The position numbers and the translations under genes are program-made. A stretch of 64,000 nt of DNA, taken from NCBI RefSeq assembly GCF_003254585.1, contig NZ_QJGZ01000042.1, forward strand, positions 496,001-560,000. The letters are read 5' to 3'. The notes below the pieces were generated by a model. It made no database searches, was not told the DNA's origin, and saw only the letters and a program-made list of their open reading frames with translations. Of the stretch, positions 9,626 through 18,004 are shown piece by piece; the stretch's first letter is position 1; every line of letters begins with the position of its first letter. The DNA comes from Flavobacterium sharifuzzamanii. Its GTDB lineage: Bacteria > Bacteroidota > Bacteroidia > Flavobacteriales > Flavobacteriaceae.

Positions 9626-9680
9626 AAATTCCAAATTCCAATCTATTTATAAAATTGGGATTTGGAATTTATTTTTTATT
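9626..9680 (+). terminator. Inverted repeat, likely terminator of the kinase/regulator operon
   Basis: The arms 9626-9642 and 9654-9670 (AAATTCCAAATTCCAAT against ATTGGGATTTGGAATTT, one mismatch) form a hairpin with an 11-base loop, followed by a T-rich tract. Confidence 0.5.
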
Positions 9681-9703
9681 GGAATCTTATTTTAATTTTA
9701 AAA

Positions 9704-9732
9704 CAAAAAAAGTCCTCTTTTGGAGGACTTTT
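9704..9732 (-). terminator. Terminator of rpsT
   Basis: AGTCCTC and GAGGACT pair around TTTTG. On the minus strand the stem is followed by seven T. Confidence 0.7.
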
Positions 9733-9755
9733 ATATTTTTAGTAAATTGTTTTAA

Positions 9756-10007
9756 TTACAATTTAGCAACGTGTTTTGTTAATTTAGACTTCAAGTTAGA
9801 AGCTTTATTATCATGAATGATGTTCTTTTTAGCTAATTTATCAATCATAGAGATTACAGTTGATAATTTTGCAGTAGCATCAGCTTTATCAGTAGCTAAT
9901 CTTAACGCTTTAATAGCATTACGAGTAGTTTTATGCTGATATCTGTTAAGAACTCTTCTTTTTTCGTTACTTCTGATTCTTTTTAATGCTGACTTATGAT
10001 TTGCCAT
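9756..10007 (-). CDS. rpsT: 30S ribosomal protein S20
   Basis: This 83-residue, very basic all-helical protein binds 16S rRNA early in 30S assembly. The N terminus MANHKSALKRIRSNEKRR and the central RNAIKALR are characteristic of S20, and the length is normal. It is transcribed as a single gene with its own terminator at 9704-9732, downstream of the two tRNA-Glu genes on the same strand. Confidence 0.97.
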   Translation of the reverse strand: MANHKSALKRIRSNEKRRVLNRYQHKTTRNAIKALRLATDKADATAKLSTVISMIDKLAKKNIIHDNKASNLKSKLTKHVAKL

Positions 10008-10161
10008 TTTCTTTTAATTTTAGATGTAATAATTATTATAAATACTAGTTAAAAAAGAAAAACCTCCCACAACTGTAAAACAATCACTTTGGTTTTAACT
10101 AATAAAACAAAAACCGAGACACCAATCTTTGTTTTACAAAACTTATTTACAACTAATTTTG

Positions 10162-10233
10162 TAGTCCGTAGGGGAATCGAACCCCTGTTACCAGGATGAA
10201 AACCTGGCGTCCTAACCCCTAGACGAACGGACC
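10162..10233 (-). tRNA. tRNA-Glu (anticodon TTC)
   Basis: The 72-base minus-strand cloverleaf has acceptor arms GGTCCGT and ACGGACT and the anticodon loop TTTTCAT within CCAGG/CCTGG. The T arm is AGGGG-TTCGATT-CCCCT, and the discriminator is A. CCA is not encoded. The D loop reads AGGGGTTA. Confidence 0.95.
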
Positions 10234-10278
10234 AATATTCTCCTAAGTTGGAAACTTTTCAATATGTAATATAACTTG

Positions 10279-10350
10279 TAGTCCGTGGGGGAATCGAACC
10301 CCCCTTACCAGGATGAAAACCTGGCGTCCTAACCGATAGACGAACGGACC
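10279..10350 (-). tRNA. tRNA-Glu (anticodon TTC), second copy
   Basis: It has the same acceptor and anticodon arms as the copy at 10162. It differs in the D loop (ATCGGTTA) and in the T stem (GGGGG/CCCCC). The two tandem copies are separated by 45 bases and could share one transcript. Confidence 0.95.
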
Positions 10351-10428
10351 GCGCTTCTGTATTGCGGATGCAAAGATACATCTATTTTTTATTTGCGCAA
10401 CACCTAATGCAAAAAAATATATATTTTT

Positions 10429-11907
10429 TTAATATGCCTTAGCAAAAAGCACTCTTTTAGACGATGGTTTCCCAGTAAACACACAGGTTCCCGCCTCTTC
10501 AACAGCATCCAAAGGAATGCAACGAATTGTCGCTTTTGTCAATTCTTTTATCTTTTCTTCTGTCTCAGCAGTTCCATCCCAATGAGCAGATAAAAAGCCT
10601 CCCTTTCCTTCTAAAACTTCTTTAAATTCCTCAAAACTATTTACTTCCGTAATATGAGTATTACGATAATCTAATGCTTTAGTAAATAAGTCCGTTTGAA
10701 TCTGTTCTAAAAGATCATTTACATGTTCAACGATTTTTTCGCTAGCAACAACCTCTTTTGTCAAATTATCGCGTCTTGCCACCTCAAAAGTTCCGTTTTC
10801 CAAATCTTTCGGACCAACCGCAATTCGAACAGGAACTCCTTTTAATTCCCATTCTGCAAATTTAAATCCTGGTTTTTGAGTTGTTCTGTCATCAAATTTA
10901 ACCGTGATTTTTAATTTTCTCAATTTAGCCGTAAGATCTTTTACTGCTTCTGTAATTTGAGCCAACTGTTCATCTGTCTTATATATAGGCACGATAACCA
11001 CTTGAATTGGAGCCAAATTTGGAGGCAATACCAATCCCTGATCATCAGAATGCGTCATAATTAGCGCTCCCATCAAACGTGTAGATACTCCCCAAGAAGT
11101 TCCCCAAACGTGTTCTTGTTTTCCTTCAGCATTAGCAAACTTAACATCAAATGCTTTTGCAAAGTTCTGACCCAAAAAGTGAGATGTACCAGCCTGCAAC
11201 GCTTTTCCGTCTTGCATTAACGCTTCAATACAATACGTCTCATCAGCACCAGCAAAACGTTCTGTTTCGGTTTTAAAACCTTTAACAACTGGAATTGCCA
11301 TAAAGTTCTCAGCAAAATCAGCATAAACATTCATCATTTTTTCAGACTCCTCAATAGCTTCTGCTTTTGTAGCATGAGCAGTATGCCCTTCTTGCCACAA
11401 AAACTCAGCAGTTCTTAAGAACAAACGCGTACGCATTTCCCATCGAACCACATTAGCCCATTGATTGATCAATAAAGGCAAATCTCTATATGACTGTACC
11501 CATCCTTTATATGTAGACCAAATAATAGCTTCACTTGTTGGACGAACAATAAGCTCCTCCTCTAATCTTGCATTCGGATCAACCATTAATTTACCAGGTC
11601 TTTCCTCATCATTTTTTAATCTATAATGCGTTACAACCGCACATTCTTTTGCAAATCCCTCAGCATTCTTCTCCTCAGCCTCAAACATGCTTTTCGGCAC
11701 AAACAAAGGGAAATACGCATTTTGATGTCCAGTTTCTTTGAACATACGATCTAACTCAGCTTGCATTTTTTCCCAAATAGCATATCCGTATGGTTTAATT
11801 ACCATACATCCTCTAACTCCTGAATTTTCAGCTAGATCTGCCTTTACAACCAGTTCGTTATACCATTTCGAATAATCTTCTGATCTTGTAGTAAGGTTCT
11901 TACTCAT
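10429..11907 (-). CDS. proS: Prolyl-tRNA synthetase (archaeal/eukaryotic type)
   Basis: This 492-residue class II synthetase charges tRNA-Pro. It is the short type without the editing insertion. The N terminus reads YSKWYNELVVKADLAE, motif 2 is around the RTRLFLRTAEFLWQEGHTAH segment, and the C-terminal anticodon-binding and zinc-like domain ends CVFTGKPSSKRVLFAKAY. That ending is typical of the type that closes in a Tyr. Its length matches the family. It lies upstream of the tRNA-Glu pair on the same strand and is divergent from the lipoprotein gene at 12010. Confidence 0.97.
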   Translation of the reverse strand: MSKNLTTRSEDYSKWYNELVVKADLAENSGVRGCMVIKPYGYAIWEKMQAELDRMFKETGHQNAYFPLFVPKSMFEAEEKNAEGFAKECAVVTHYRLKNDEERPGKLMVDPNARLEEELIVRPTSEAIIWSTYKGWVQSYRDLPLLINQWANVVRWEMRTRLFLRTAEFLWQEGHTAHATKAEAIEESEKMMNVYADFAENFMAIPVVKGFKTETERFAGADETYCIEALMQDGKALQAGTSHFLGQNFAKAFDVKFANAEGKQEHVWGTSWGVSTRLMGALIMTHSDDQGLVLPPNLAPIQVVIVPIYKTDEQLAQITEAVKDLTAKLRKLKITVKFDDRTTQKPGFKFAEWELKGVPVRIAVGPKDLENGTFEVARRDNLTKEVVASEKIVEHVNDLLEQIQTDLFTKALDYRNTHITEVNSFEEFKEVLEGKGGFLSAHWDGTAETEEKIKELTKATIRCIPLDAVEEAGTCVFTGKPSSKRVLFAKAY

Positions 11908-11971
11908 ATTATATTTTTTGGCACAAATTTTGTTTTAAACAATTTTAACTAAATAGTTTGACAAAACTAAC

Positions 11972-11979
11972 TAATTTTG
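11972..11979 (+). promoter_or_regulatory. Candidate -7 box for the lipoprotein gene
   Basis: TAATTTTG matches TAnnTTTG, 30 bases before the ATG at 12010. A TTTG occurs at 11957-11960, but its spacing is too short for a convincing -33. Confidence 0.3.
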
Positions 11980-12009
11980 TAATGTGCAACAATAAAAAAC
12001 ACCACAGAT

Positions 12010-13014
12010 ATGAAAACTTACCTTTCACTCCGCCAAAACTCTAATCATTTTTACTTAATTGGATTATTGAGTTTATTGCTAGCATCGTGTGGTTCTTACC
12101 AAAATTCCTCTTATTATGATAATGATGGAGTTTATGGTGGTTCATCTGTTAAATATGTAGCAAATGGAACAAACAACCAATACAAGGAATATTTCAGATC
12201 ACTACAAGATGACAATCAGCCAACTGAAATTTTTACTGACGTTGACAATTATACTAATTATTCTGACAGTACTCAAACTGCATCTGTAGCTTATCCGGCA
12301 TGGGGAAGCAGCAGTTCTGACGTTTCTGTAAACTTCTACACTACCCCAACATGGTCATTCGGATTTGGATGGGGCTATCCTTATTATGGCTACGGCTATT
12401 ATGGATGGGGATACCCTTATTATGGATGGGGATATCCAGGATGGGGATACCCTGGCTGGGGTTATCCAGGATGGGGATATCCATATTACGGTTATGGATA
12501 TAACTACTCTTACAACTATGGAAGAAGAGGTTCTGCAGCTTATTATGGAGACAGAAACTATGCTTACAATAGAAATTATAGCACAAATAGAACATACACA
12601 ACCAACAGAAATTACACAACTAATAGAGGATACACAACCAACAGGGGAGATTACACAACAAACAGAAATTATACCACAAACAGATCTAACAGCTATACTG
12701 ACTTTAGAAGAACTTCTACTTTAAACAGAGGAACAACCAGTCCTACATTTACTAATAGAGGAAATTACAACAACGGCTCTAATTACAACTATAGCAACAG
12801 AAGATCTTACGACAACAGCGGAAATACCACAACAAACAGAAGCTACACACCTAACTACAACAGTGGCTCTTCTAGAAGCTATACACCAAGCAACAGTAGC
12901 TCATCAAGAAGCTACTCTCCTAGCATGGGAGGCGGTGGCAGCTCTAGATCATACAGCGGCGGTGGCGGCGGTGGCGGAATGAGATCTGGTGGCGGTGGCG
13001 GAGGAAGAAGATAA
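12010..13014 (+). CDS. Gly/Tyr/Ser-rich repetitive lipoprotein
   Basis: This 334-residue lipoprotein has a lipobox LLASC (Cys about 27) after an atypically long N region. The middle has about 50 residues of GYPYYG/GWGYPGWG repeats (about 118-165). Next come tandem NYTTNR/GYTTNR units (about 188-230), an Asn/Ser/Tyr-rich stretch, and a glycine-rich tail with SSRSYSGGGGG blocks ending GGGGGGRR. It is low complexity and I recognise no enzyme domain. It could be an outer-membrane or matrix structural protein. The DNA repeats (12 to 21 bases) make the gene prone to length variation. It precedes the FadL-like gene by 42 bases, so they may be co-transcribed. Confidence 0.85.
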   Translation: MKTYLSLRQNSNHFYLIGLLSLLLASCGSYQNSSYYDNDGVYGGSSVKYVANGTNNQYKEYFRSLQDDNQPTEIFTDVDNYTNYSDSTQTASVAYPAWGSSSSDVSVNFYTTPTWSFGFGWGYPYYGYGYYGWGYPYYGWGYPGWGYPGWGYPGWGYPYYGYGYNYSYNYGRRGSAAYYGDRNYAYNRNYSTNRTYTTNRNYTTNRGYTTNRGDYTTNRNYTTNRSNSYTDFRRTSTLNRGTTSPTFTNRGNYNNGSNYNYSNRRSYDNSGNTTTNRSYTPNYNSGSSRSYTPSNSSSSRSYSPSMGGGGSSRSYSGGGGGGGMRSGGGGGGRR

Positions 13015-13056
13015 CCTTTCCTCGGCACACTTAAATTCGAACTAAAACTTATCAAA

Positions 13057-14640
13057 ATGAAAAAAATACTTTTCCTATTTATAACAGGACTAACTATCAG
13101 CGCGTCATATTCTCAAGAAGTCTCAGATGCATTGCGTTATTCTCAAGAAAATCTTACTGGTACTGCACGTTTTAGAGCCATGAGCGGTGCCTTTGGAGCT
13201 GTCGGAGGAGACATCTCCGCTTTGAGTATAAACCCAGCTGGATCTGCAATTTTCAATAGCAATCAAGTTGGAGTATCCTTTAGCAATCAAAATATTAAAA
13301 ACAATTCTAACTACAAGGGAACTCAAACATCAGACAAAGAAAACTCCTTTATTTTAAATCAAGCAGGAGGTGTTTTTGTATTTAAAAATCATAACCCTAA
13401 TGTTGGATGGAATAAAATCTCAATTGGCGCAACTTACGAGAACACGAACAATTTCAATAATGAAGTTTTTTCAGCAGGAACAAACCTAAACCATTCAGTT
13501 GACGCATATTTCTTAGATTATGGAAACTATAGCAATGGAGGCGTACCTGTTCCCCATGAACTTGTCAACACGCAAGGTAACGAAACTGTTTCTGACTTAT
13601 ATCATTATCTAGGATCCAATTTTCCAAATGGACAGTACCCTAACTTAAGTGGTTTTTCAGCTCAACAAGCTTTATTAGGATATCAGGGATACATTATGAA
13701 TATTGATGATGTAAATAATCCTAATAGTCCATATTCAACAAATGTTCCAAAAGGCCAAAACACAAACTATTACCAAACTAACGACATTTACTCAAGAGGT
13801 TATAATAGTAAAGTAAGTTTCAATATCGCCACATCTTACAAAGACCGACTATATTTAGGAGCTAATTTAAATGTTCACGTCACAGACTATAGAAGATCAA
13901 CAAGTTTTTACGAAACGAATAATGGTCTGCTCACTTCAAACGAAACAATATCTAGCATAAGATTCAATAATGATTTATACACTTATGGCAACGGATTTTC
14001 TTTCCAGCTTGGAGCAATAGGAAAAGTAACTGATAATTTTAGACTTGGCGTAGCATACGAATCTAACACTTGGTATGAATTGTACGACGAGCTTTCACAA
14101 AGTTTATACACAACGAGACAAGCCGCAGGCGGACCAATTGTCAATGCTAATGTAGCTCCTAATGTTGTAAACGTATACGAATCTTATACTTTACAAACAC
14201 CTGACAGATGGACTTTTAGTGCCGCTTACATATTTGGCAAATCTGGATTATTAAGCATTGATTACGGCATAAGAAATTACGGAAACGCTAAATTCAAACC
14301 AAGCAATGCAGGCTTTGGCGGCATTAACAATGAGATAGACAATAGTCTAGCGAGTACTGGAGAGCTTCGTATTGGTGCCGAATACAAAATCAAGCAATTA
14401 AGTTTAAGAGGCGGATACCGTTACGAAGGAAGTCCTTATAAAAACGGAATTACAGTTGGAGAATTAAACAGCTATTCTGCTGGTTTGGGTTATAATTTCG
14501 GATCTACAAAATTAGACCTAGCTTACTCTTATTTAGAAAGAGATTCAAATCAAGGTTTCTTTACAAGAGGATTCACTGACGGAGCTAACATTACTTCGAA
14601 ATTAAACAATGTTACTATGACTTTATTATTTGAATTGTAA
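13057..14640 (+). CDS. OmpP1/FadL-family outer-membrane transporter
   Basis: This 527-residue outer-membrane beta-barrel has a signal peptide (about 1-19, ASYSQ). The N-terminal hatch region carries the family pattern of Gly-rich repeats with the NPA motif (GAVGGDISALSINPAGSA). Alternating aromatic beta-strands follow, to the terminal LLFEL. Relatives in Flavobacteria are often labelled hemin receptor, but FadL proteins take up hydrophobic compounds, so a lipid or aromatic substrate is equally likely. A terminator follows at 14665-14700. Confidence 0.87.
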   Translation: MKKILFLFITGLTISASYSQEVSDALRYSQENLTGTARFRAMSGAFGAVGGDISALSINPAGSAIFNSNQVGVSFSNQNIKNNSNYKGTQTSDKENSFILNQAGGVFVFKNHNPNVGWNKISIGATYENTNNFNNEVFSAGTNLNHSVDAYFLDYGNYSNGGVPVPHELVNTQGNETVSDLYHYLGSNFPNGQYPNLSGFSAQQALLGYQGYIMNIDDVNNPNSPYSTNVPKGQNTNYYQTNDIYSRGYNSKVSFNIATSYKDRLYLGANLNVHVTDYRRSTSFYETNNGLLTSNETISSIRFNNDLYTYGNGFSFQLGAIGKVTDNFRLGVAYESNTWYELYDELSQSLYTTRQAAGGPIVNANVAPNVVNVYESYTLQTPDRWTFSAAYIFGKSGLLSIDYGIRNYGNAKFKPSNAGFGGINNEIDNSLASTGELRIGAEYKIKQLSLRGGYRYEGSPYKNGITVGELNSYSAGLGYNFGSTKLDLAYSYLERDSNQGFFTRGFTDGANITSKLNNVTMTLLFEL

Positions 14641-14664
14641 TTAGAAATCAAAATAGATGATTGA

Positions 14665-14700
14665 AATTTCCGTCAGGTTTTTATCTGGCGGATTTTTTTT
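14665..14700 (+). terminator. Rho-independent terminator
   Basis: TCCGTCAG and CTGGCGGA form the stem (with a G-T pair), followed by eight T. Confidence 0.75.
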
Positions 14701-14822
14701 ACTCTTGAAAAAAACTACTTATTTTAAATTCAACTCAAAAAACACAAGCAACCAAACTGGTTAACTTCATAAAAAACAGCTAAAACAAACTGCAAACTAG
14801 TGTGGTTTGAATAAAAAAAGTG

Positions 14823-14830
14823 TAATTTTG
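14823..14830 (+). promoter_or_regulatory. Candidate -7 box for rimO
   Basis: TAATTTTG, 20 bases before the rimO ATG at 14850, fits TAnnTTTG. Confidence 0.4.
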
Positions 14831-14849
14831 CACTCCAATTTATAAAAGT

Positions 14850-16163
14850 ATGAGAACCAAGTCTTTAAAAAAGAACAAAATTAACGTAATCACTCTTGGG
14901 TGTTCAAAAAATGTTTATGATAGTGAAGTCCTAATGGGACAGCTTCGCGCGAATGGAAAAGAAGTTGAACATGAAGCTCCTGCAGAAAAAGAAGGAAATA
15001 TTATTGTAATTAATACTTGCGGATTTATTGATAATGCAAAAGCAGAATCAGTAAATATGATTTTGGAATATGCAGATAAAAAAGATAAAGGACTTGTTGA
15101 CAAAGTTTTTGTAACAGGATGTTTGTCTGAACGTTACAGACCTGATTTAGAAAAAGAAATTCCGAACGTTGACCAATATTTTGGAACAACAGAATTACCT
15201 CAGCTATTAAAAGCTCTTGGAGCCGATTATAAACACGAATTACTTGGAGAGCGTTTAACTACAACTCCAAAAAATTACGCTTATTTAAAAATCGCAGAAG
15301 GATGTGACAGACCTTGCAGTTTTTGTGCAATTCCTCTAATGAGAGGTTCTCACGTTTCTCAACCAATTGAAAAATTGGTTAAAGAAGCAGAAGGTTTGGC
15401 TAAAAATGGGGTTAAAGAATTAATCTTAATTGCTCAAGACTTAACTTATTACGGTCTTGATCTTTATAAAAAAAGAAATCTAGCAGAACTTCTAGAAGCT
15501 TTAGTAAAAGTAGAAGGAATTGAATGGATTCGTTTACATTATGCTTTCCCTACAGGTTTCCCCATGGATGTTTTGGAAGTAATGAAACGTGAACCTAAAA
15601 TCTGTAACTATATTGATATTCCGCTGCAACACATTTCAGATTCAATTTTGAAATCAATGCGTCGCGGTACAACTCAGGCTAAAACCACTCAGTTATTGAA
15701 AGACTTCCGTGCTGCAGTTCCTGGAATGGCAATTAGAACTACACTAATTGTTGGATATCCTGGTGAAACTCAAGAAGATTTTGAAATTTTAAAAGATTTT
15801 GTTCAGGAAATGAAATTTGACAGAATGGGATGTTTCGCTTATTCTCATGAAGAAAACACTCATGCTTATTTATTAGAAGATGATGTTCCAGATGATGTAA
15901 AGCAAGCTAGAGCAAATGAAATAATGGAACTTCAATCTCAAATTTCTTGGGATTTGAATCAAGAAAAAGTCGGTAAGGTATTTAAATGTATCATTGACAG
16001 AAAAGAAGGTGCTCATTTTGTAGGGCGTACAGAATTTGATAGTCCAGATGTTGATAATGAAGTTCTAATTGATGCTTCTAAACATTATGTAAAAACAGGA
16101 GAATTTGTTAATATCAAGATAATTGAAGCAACAGAATTTGATTTATACGGGGAACCTGCTTAA
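14850..16163 (+). CDS. rimO: Ribosomal protein S12 methylthiotransferase RimO
   Basis: This 437-residue radical SAM enzyme methylthiolates an aspartate of ribosomal protein S12. The N-terminal UPF0004 domain supplies Cys18, Cys57 and Cys91 for the auxiliary 4Fe-4S cluster. Cys152, Cys156 and Cys159 (CDRPCSFC) bind the radical SAM cluster. A TRAM domain (about 375-437) closes the protein. The start MRTKSLKKNKINVITLGCSKN is typical. It has its own -7 box at 14823 and is followed by two envelope genes on the same strand. Confidence 0.96.
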   Translation: MRTKSLKKNKINVITLGCSKNVYDSEVLMGQLRANGKEVEHEAPAEKEGNIIVINTCGFIDNAKAESVNMILEYADKKDKGLVDKVFVTGCLSERYRPDLEKEIPNVDQYFGTTELPQLLKALGADYKHELLGERLTTTPKNYAYLKIAEGCDRPCSFCAIPLMRGSHVSQPIEKLVKEAEGLAKNGVKELILIAQDLTYYGLDLYKKRNLAELLEALVKVEGIEWIRLHYAFPTGFPMDVLEVMKREPKICNYIDIPLQHISDSILKSMRRGTTQAKTTQLLKDFRAAVPGMAIRTTLIVGYPGETQEDFEILKDFVQEMKFDRMGCFAYSHEENTHAYLLEDDVPDDVKQARANEIMELQSQISWDLNQEKVGKVFKCIIDRKEGAHFVGRTEFDSPDVDNEVLIDASKHYVKTGEFVNIKIIEATEFDLYGEPA

Positions 16164-16205
16164 ATTTACGCTGAACAATTGTTAATCACAGATAAAAATA
16201 CTTTT

Positions 16206-16763
16206 ATGAAACCTTTTCAAACTTTATTTATTTTAGTTTTTGGCTTATTTACTTTTACTGTTTCTGCTCAATATGGAGGAGGATACAATAATGGCTATGG
16301 TGGTGGTTATGGTAATGGTTACGGAAGAGGAGGCGGAATGGGTATGGACAGAAGCATGATGGCTGGACAACAGCAGGGTTCTCAAAGCAAACCTAAAGAA
16401 ACTCCACCTGAAGAGACTGCAGCATATATTGTTGAGCAAATGAAACCGCAAGTAAACTTAGATGAATTACAAGCAATTGCAATCACAAATGTTTTAGCGG
16501 ATAGCGTGAGAGAACAAGGTATTTTATTAAAAAACGAAAGCAGCAACCAAGAGCAAAAAATTGAACAGATAAAAGCTTTACGTGAAAGCACTGATAAAAA
16601 AATCACTTCTTTTTTAAATCCAGATCAAATTGAGAAGTACAAAACTTTCATGGACACTTTAAAAGACATCAAAAAAACAAAATCTAAAAAGAAAAAAGAT
16701 AAAGATTCTAAAGACTCAAAAGAAGTAAAAGAGACTCCAGCGGATACGAAAATTTCAGAATAA
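16206..16763 (+). CDS. Exported Spy/CpxP-like small protein, unknown role
   Basis: This 185-residue exported protein starts at the ATG at 16206, since MKPFQTLFILVFGLFTF gives a signal peptide ending VSAQ. A TTG 27 bases upstream would bury that peptide. A short Gly/Tyr/Asn-rich stretch (20-50) is followed by an alpha-helical region (65-150). That region contains LDELQAIAITNVLADS and LNPDQIEKYKTFMDTL, resembling the LTxxQ-type helices of Spy/CpxP periplasmic chaperones. The tail is Lys/Asp/Ser-rich. It lies 42 bases after rimO and 28 before the amidase. The Spy comparison is inference. Confidence 0.82.
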   Translation: MKPFQTLFILVFGLFTFTVSAQYGGGYNNGYGGGYGNGYGRGGGMGMDRSMMAGQQQGSQSKPKETPPEETAAYIVEQMKPQVNLDELQAIAITNVLADSVREQGILLKNESSNQEQKIEQIKALRESTDKKITSFLNPDQIEKYKTFMDTLKDIKKTKSKKKKDKDSKDSKEVKETPADTKISE

Positions 16764-16791
16764 TCGTTATTAACCTTTAAAACAACGAATT

Positions 16792-17697
16792 ATGACAAAA
16801 AAACTTTTTTGTTATCTTATTTTAGCTGTTATTATCAGTGCTTGTTCTACAAATCCGTACAAGAATACTGAAAAAGCTTATGATCAGCAGCTAAAAAATT
16901 TGGAGAACCAAATTACAAGTAAAGAAGCCAAACCAATTCCAGCAGTTTCACCTGTTGTTATTGACACTTCGTATGCACAACAGCTGAGAATTGTAAAAGA
17001 CACTTTATCTAAAACAAATTCAACTTATTTACAAAACGGAATTAACACCGAATGGATTGGTACTGTAAATTTCAATTTACGAAAACCAAGCTTCGTTATT
17101 ATTCATCACACCGCTCAAGATTCTCTTCAGCAGACGATTAATACCTTTACAAAAACCAAGACTCAGGTAAGCGCACACTATATCATTTCTGAAAACGGAA
17201 AAGTAGTGCAAATGCTGAATGATTATTTAAGAGCTTGGCATGCTGGAAATTCTACTTGGGGAAAAACAACAGATTTAAACTCTTGCTCTATTGGCATTGA
17301 GTTAGACAATAATGGTTTTAAGCCTTTTACTGAAGCTCAGATTAGTAGTTTGGTGGCTTTATTGACCAAATTGAAAAAGGACTACAACATTCCGACACAA
17401 AACTTTTTAGGTCACGCAGATATTGCTCCTGGAAGAAAACAAGATCCAAGCGCTTTATTTCCATGGAAGACTCTAGCAGAAAAAGGATTCGGAATCTGGC
17501 CTGATGAAGTTTTAGAACCTGCCCCGTTTGATTTTAAAATTGAACCTGCATTGAGAATTATCGGTTATAACACTAAAAATTTGACCGCGGCAATTCAAGC
17601 ATTTAAACTGCATTATATTCAAACTGACGCAACTTCAGTCTTAGACAGAAAAACAATTGATGCTATATATTCGATTTATAAAAAACAGGTTCAATAA
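16792..17697 (+). CDS. N-acetylmuramoyl-L-alanine amidase (lipoprotein)
   Basis: This 301-residue lipoprotein (lipobox ISAC, Cys18) has an amidase_2/PGRP-like domain (about 96-225). It should cleave the bond between N-acetylmuramic acid and L-alanine in peptidoglycan or its fragments. The zinc ligands are visible: His105/106 in VIIHHT, His208 in LGHAD and Asp218 in KQDPS. The C-terminal 70 residues look like a peptidoglycan-binding helical region (AIQAFKLHY). It is AmpD-like in fold, but the lipid anchor places it in the envelope. It is followed by the terminator at 17714-17757. Confidence 0.93.
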   Translation: MTKKLFCYLILAVIISACSTNPYKNTEKAYDQQLKNLENQITSKEAKPIPAVSPVVIDTSYAQQLRIVKDTLSKTNSTYLQNGINTEWIGTVNFNLRKPSFVIIHHTAQDSLQQTINTFTKTKTQVSAHYIISENGKVVQMLNDYLRAWHAGNSTWGKTTDLNSCSIGIELDNNGFKPFTEAQISSLVALLTKLKKDYNIPTQNFLGHADIAPGRKQDPSALFPWKTLAEKGFGIWPDEVLEPAPFDFKIEPALRIIGYNTKNLTAAIQAFKLHYIQTDATSVLDRKTIDAIYSIYKKQVQ

Positions 17698-17713
17698 AAC
17701 CTCAACAATTAAA

Positions 17714-17757
17714 TAAAAAAAGCGTTTCTGTATTTTTTACGGAAGCGCTTTTTTTTA
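17714..17757 (+). terminator. Rho-independent terminator after the amidase gene
   Basis: A stem-loop of AAAAGCG-TTTC with GGAA-GCGCTTTT around a T-rich loop, ending in eight T. Confidence 0.7.
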
Positions 17758-17801
17758 TGGTTTATTATGAAAGATTTCTTGTTTTCGAACCTACAAATCA
17801 A

Positions 17802-17881
17802 ACGTTCCTACGGAACGTATAACCACGCGGCAATCAATTCAATTCTACCAACAAAACATTCCTACGGAATGATTATCGACT
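17802..17881. repeat. Two diverged TTCCTACGGAA palindrome units
   Basis: ACGTTCCTACGGAACGT (17802-17818) and CATTCCTACGGAATG (17867-17881) are near-perfect palindromes. Each is preceded by a CTAC-AA-AAA stretch, as if a 65-base unit had been duplicated and diverged. There is no ORF. Confidence 0.6.
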
Positions 17882-17892
17882 ATTTAACTTCG

Positions 17893-17930
17893 AACCTGAA
17901 ACCTGAAACCTGAAACTTGAAACTTGAAAC
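17893..17930. repeat. Heptamer tandem repeat AAC(C/T)TGA
   Basis: Three AACCTGA units are followed by two AACTTGA units and a final AAC. The same heptamers recur in frame inside the radical SAM gene at 56147. Confidence 0.85.
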
Positions 17931-17931
17931 A

Positions 17932-17971
17932 AATAAAAAAGCTGCCAAAACAATAATATGTTTCGACAGCT
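17932..17971 (-). terminator. Terminator of the porin gene
   Basis: An imperfect stem AGCTG.C..AAAC/GTTT..G.CAGCT is followed on the minus strand by a T-rich tract. A run of 16 A (17974-17989) lies between it and the gene. Confidence 0.5.
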
Positions 17972-18004
17972 CCAAAAAAAAAAAAAAAATATCAATCTTT
18001 ATCT

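Noticed and set aside
12341..12724. Overlapping frames on both strands inside the Gly/Tyr-rich lipoprotein gene
   Set aside because: They arise from the GGATGGGGATA-type DNA repeats in other frames, have no start context, and the lipoprotein frame has a signal peptide.
17893..17930. Possible CRISPR array
   Set aside because: The units are seven bases long with no spacers. No other spaced repeats and no cas genes occur in the window.
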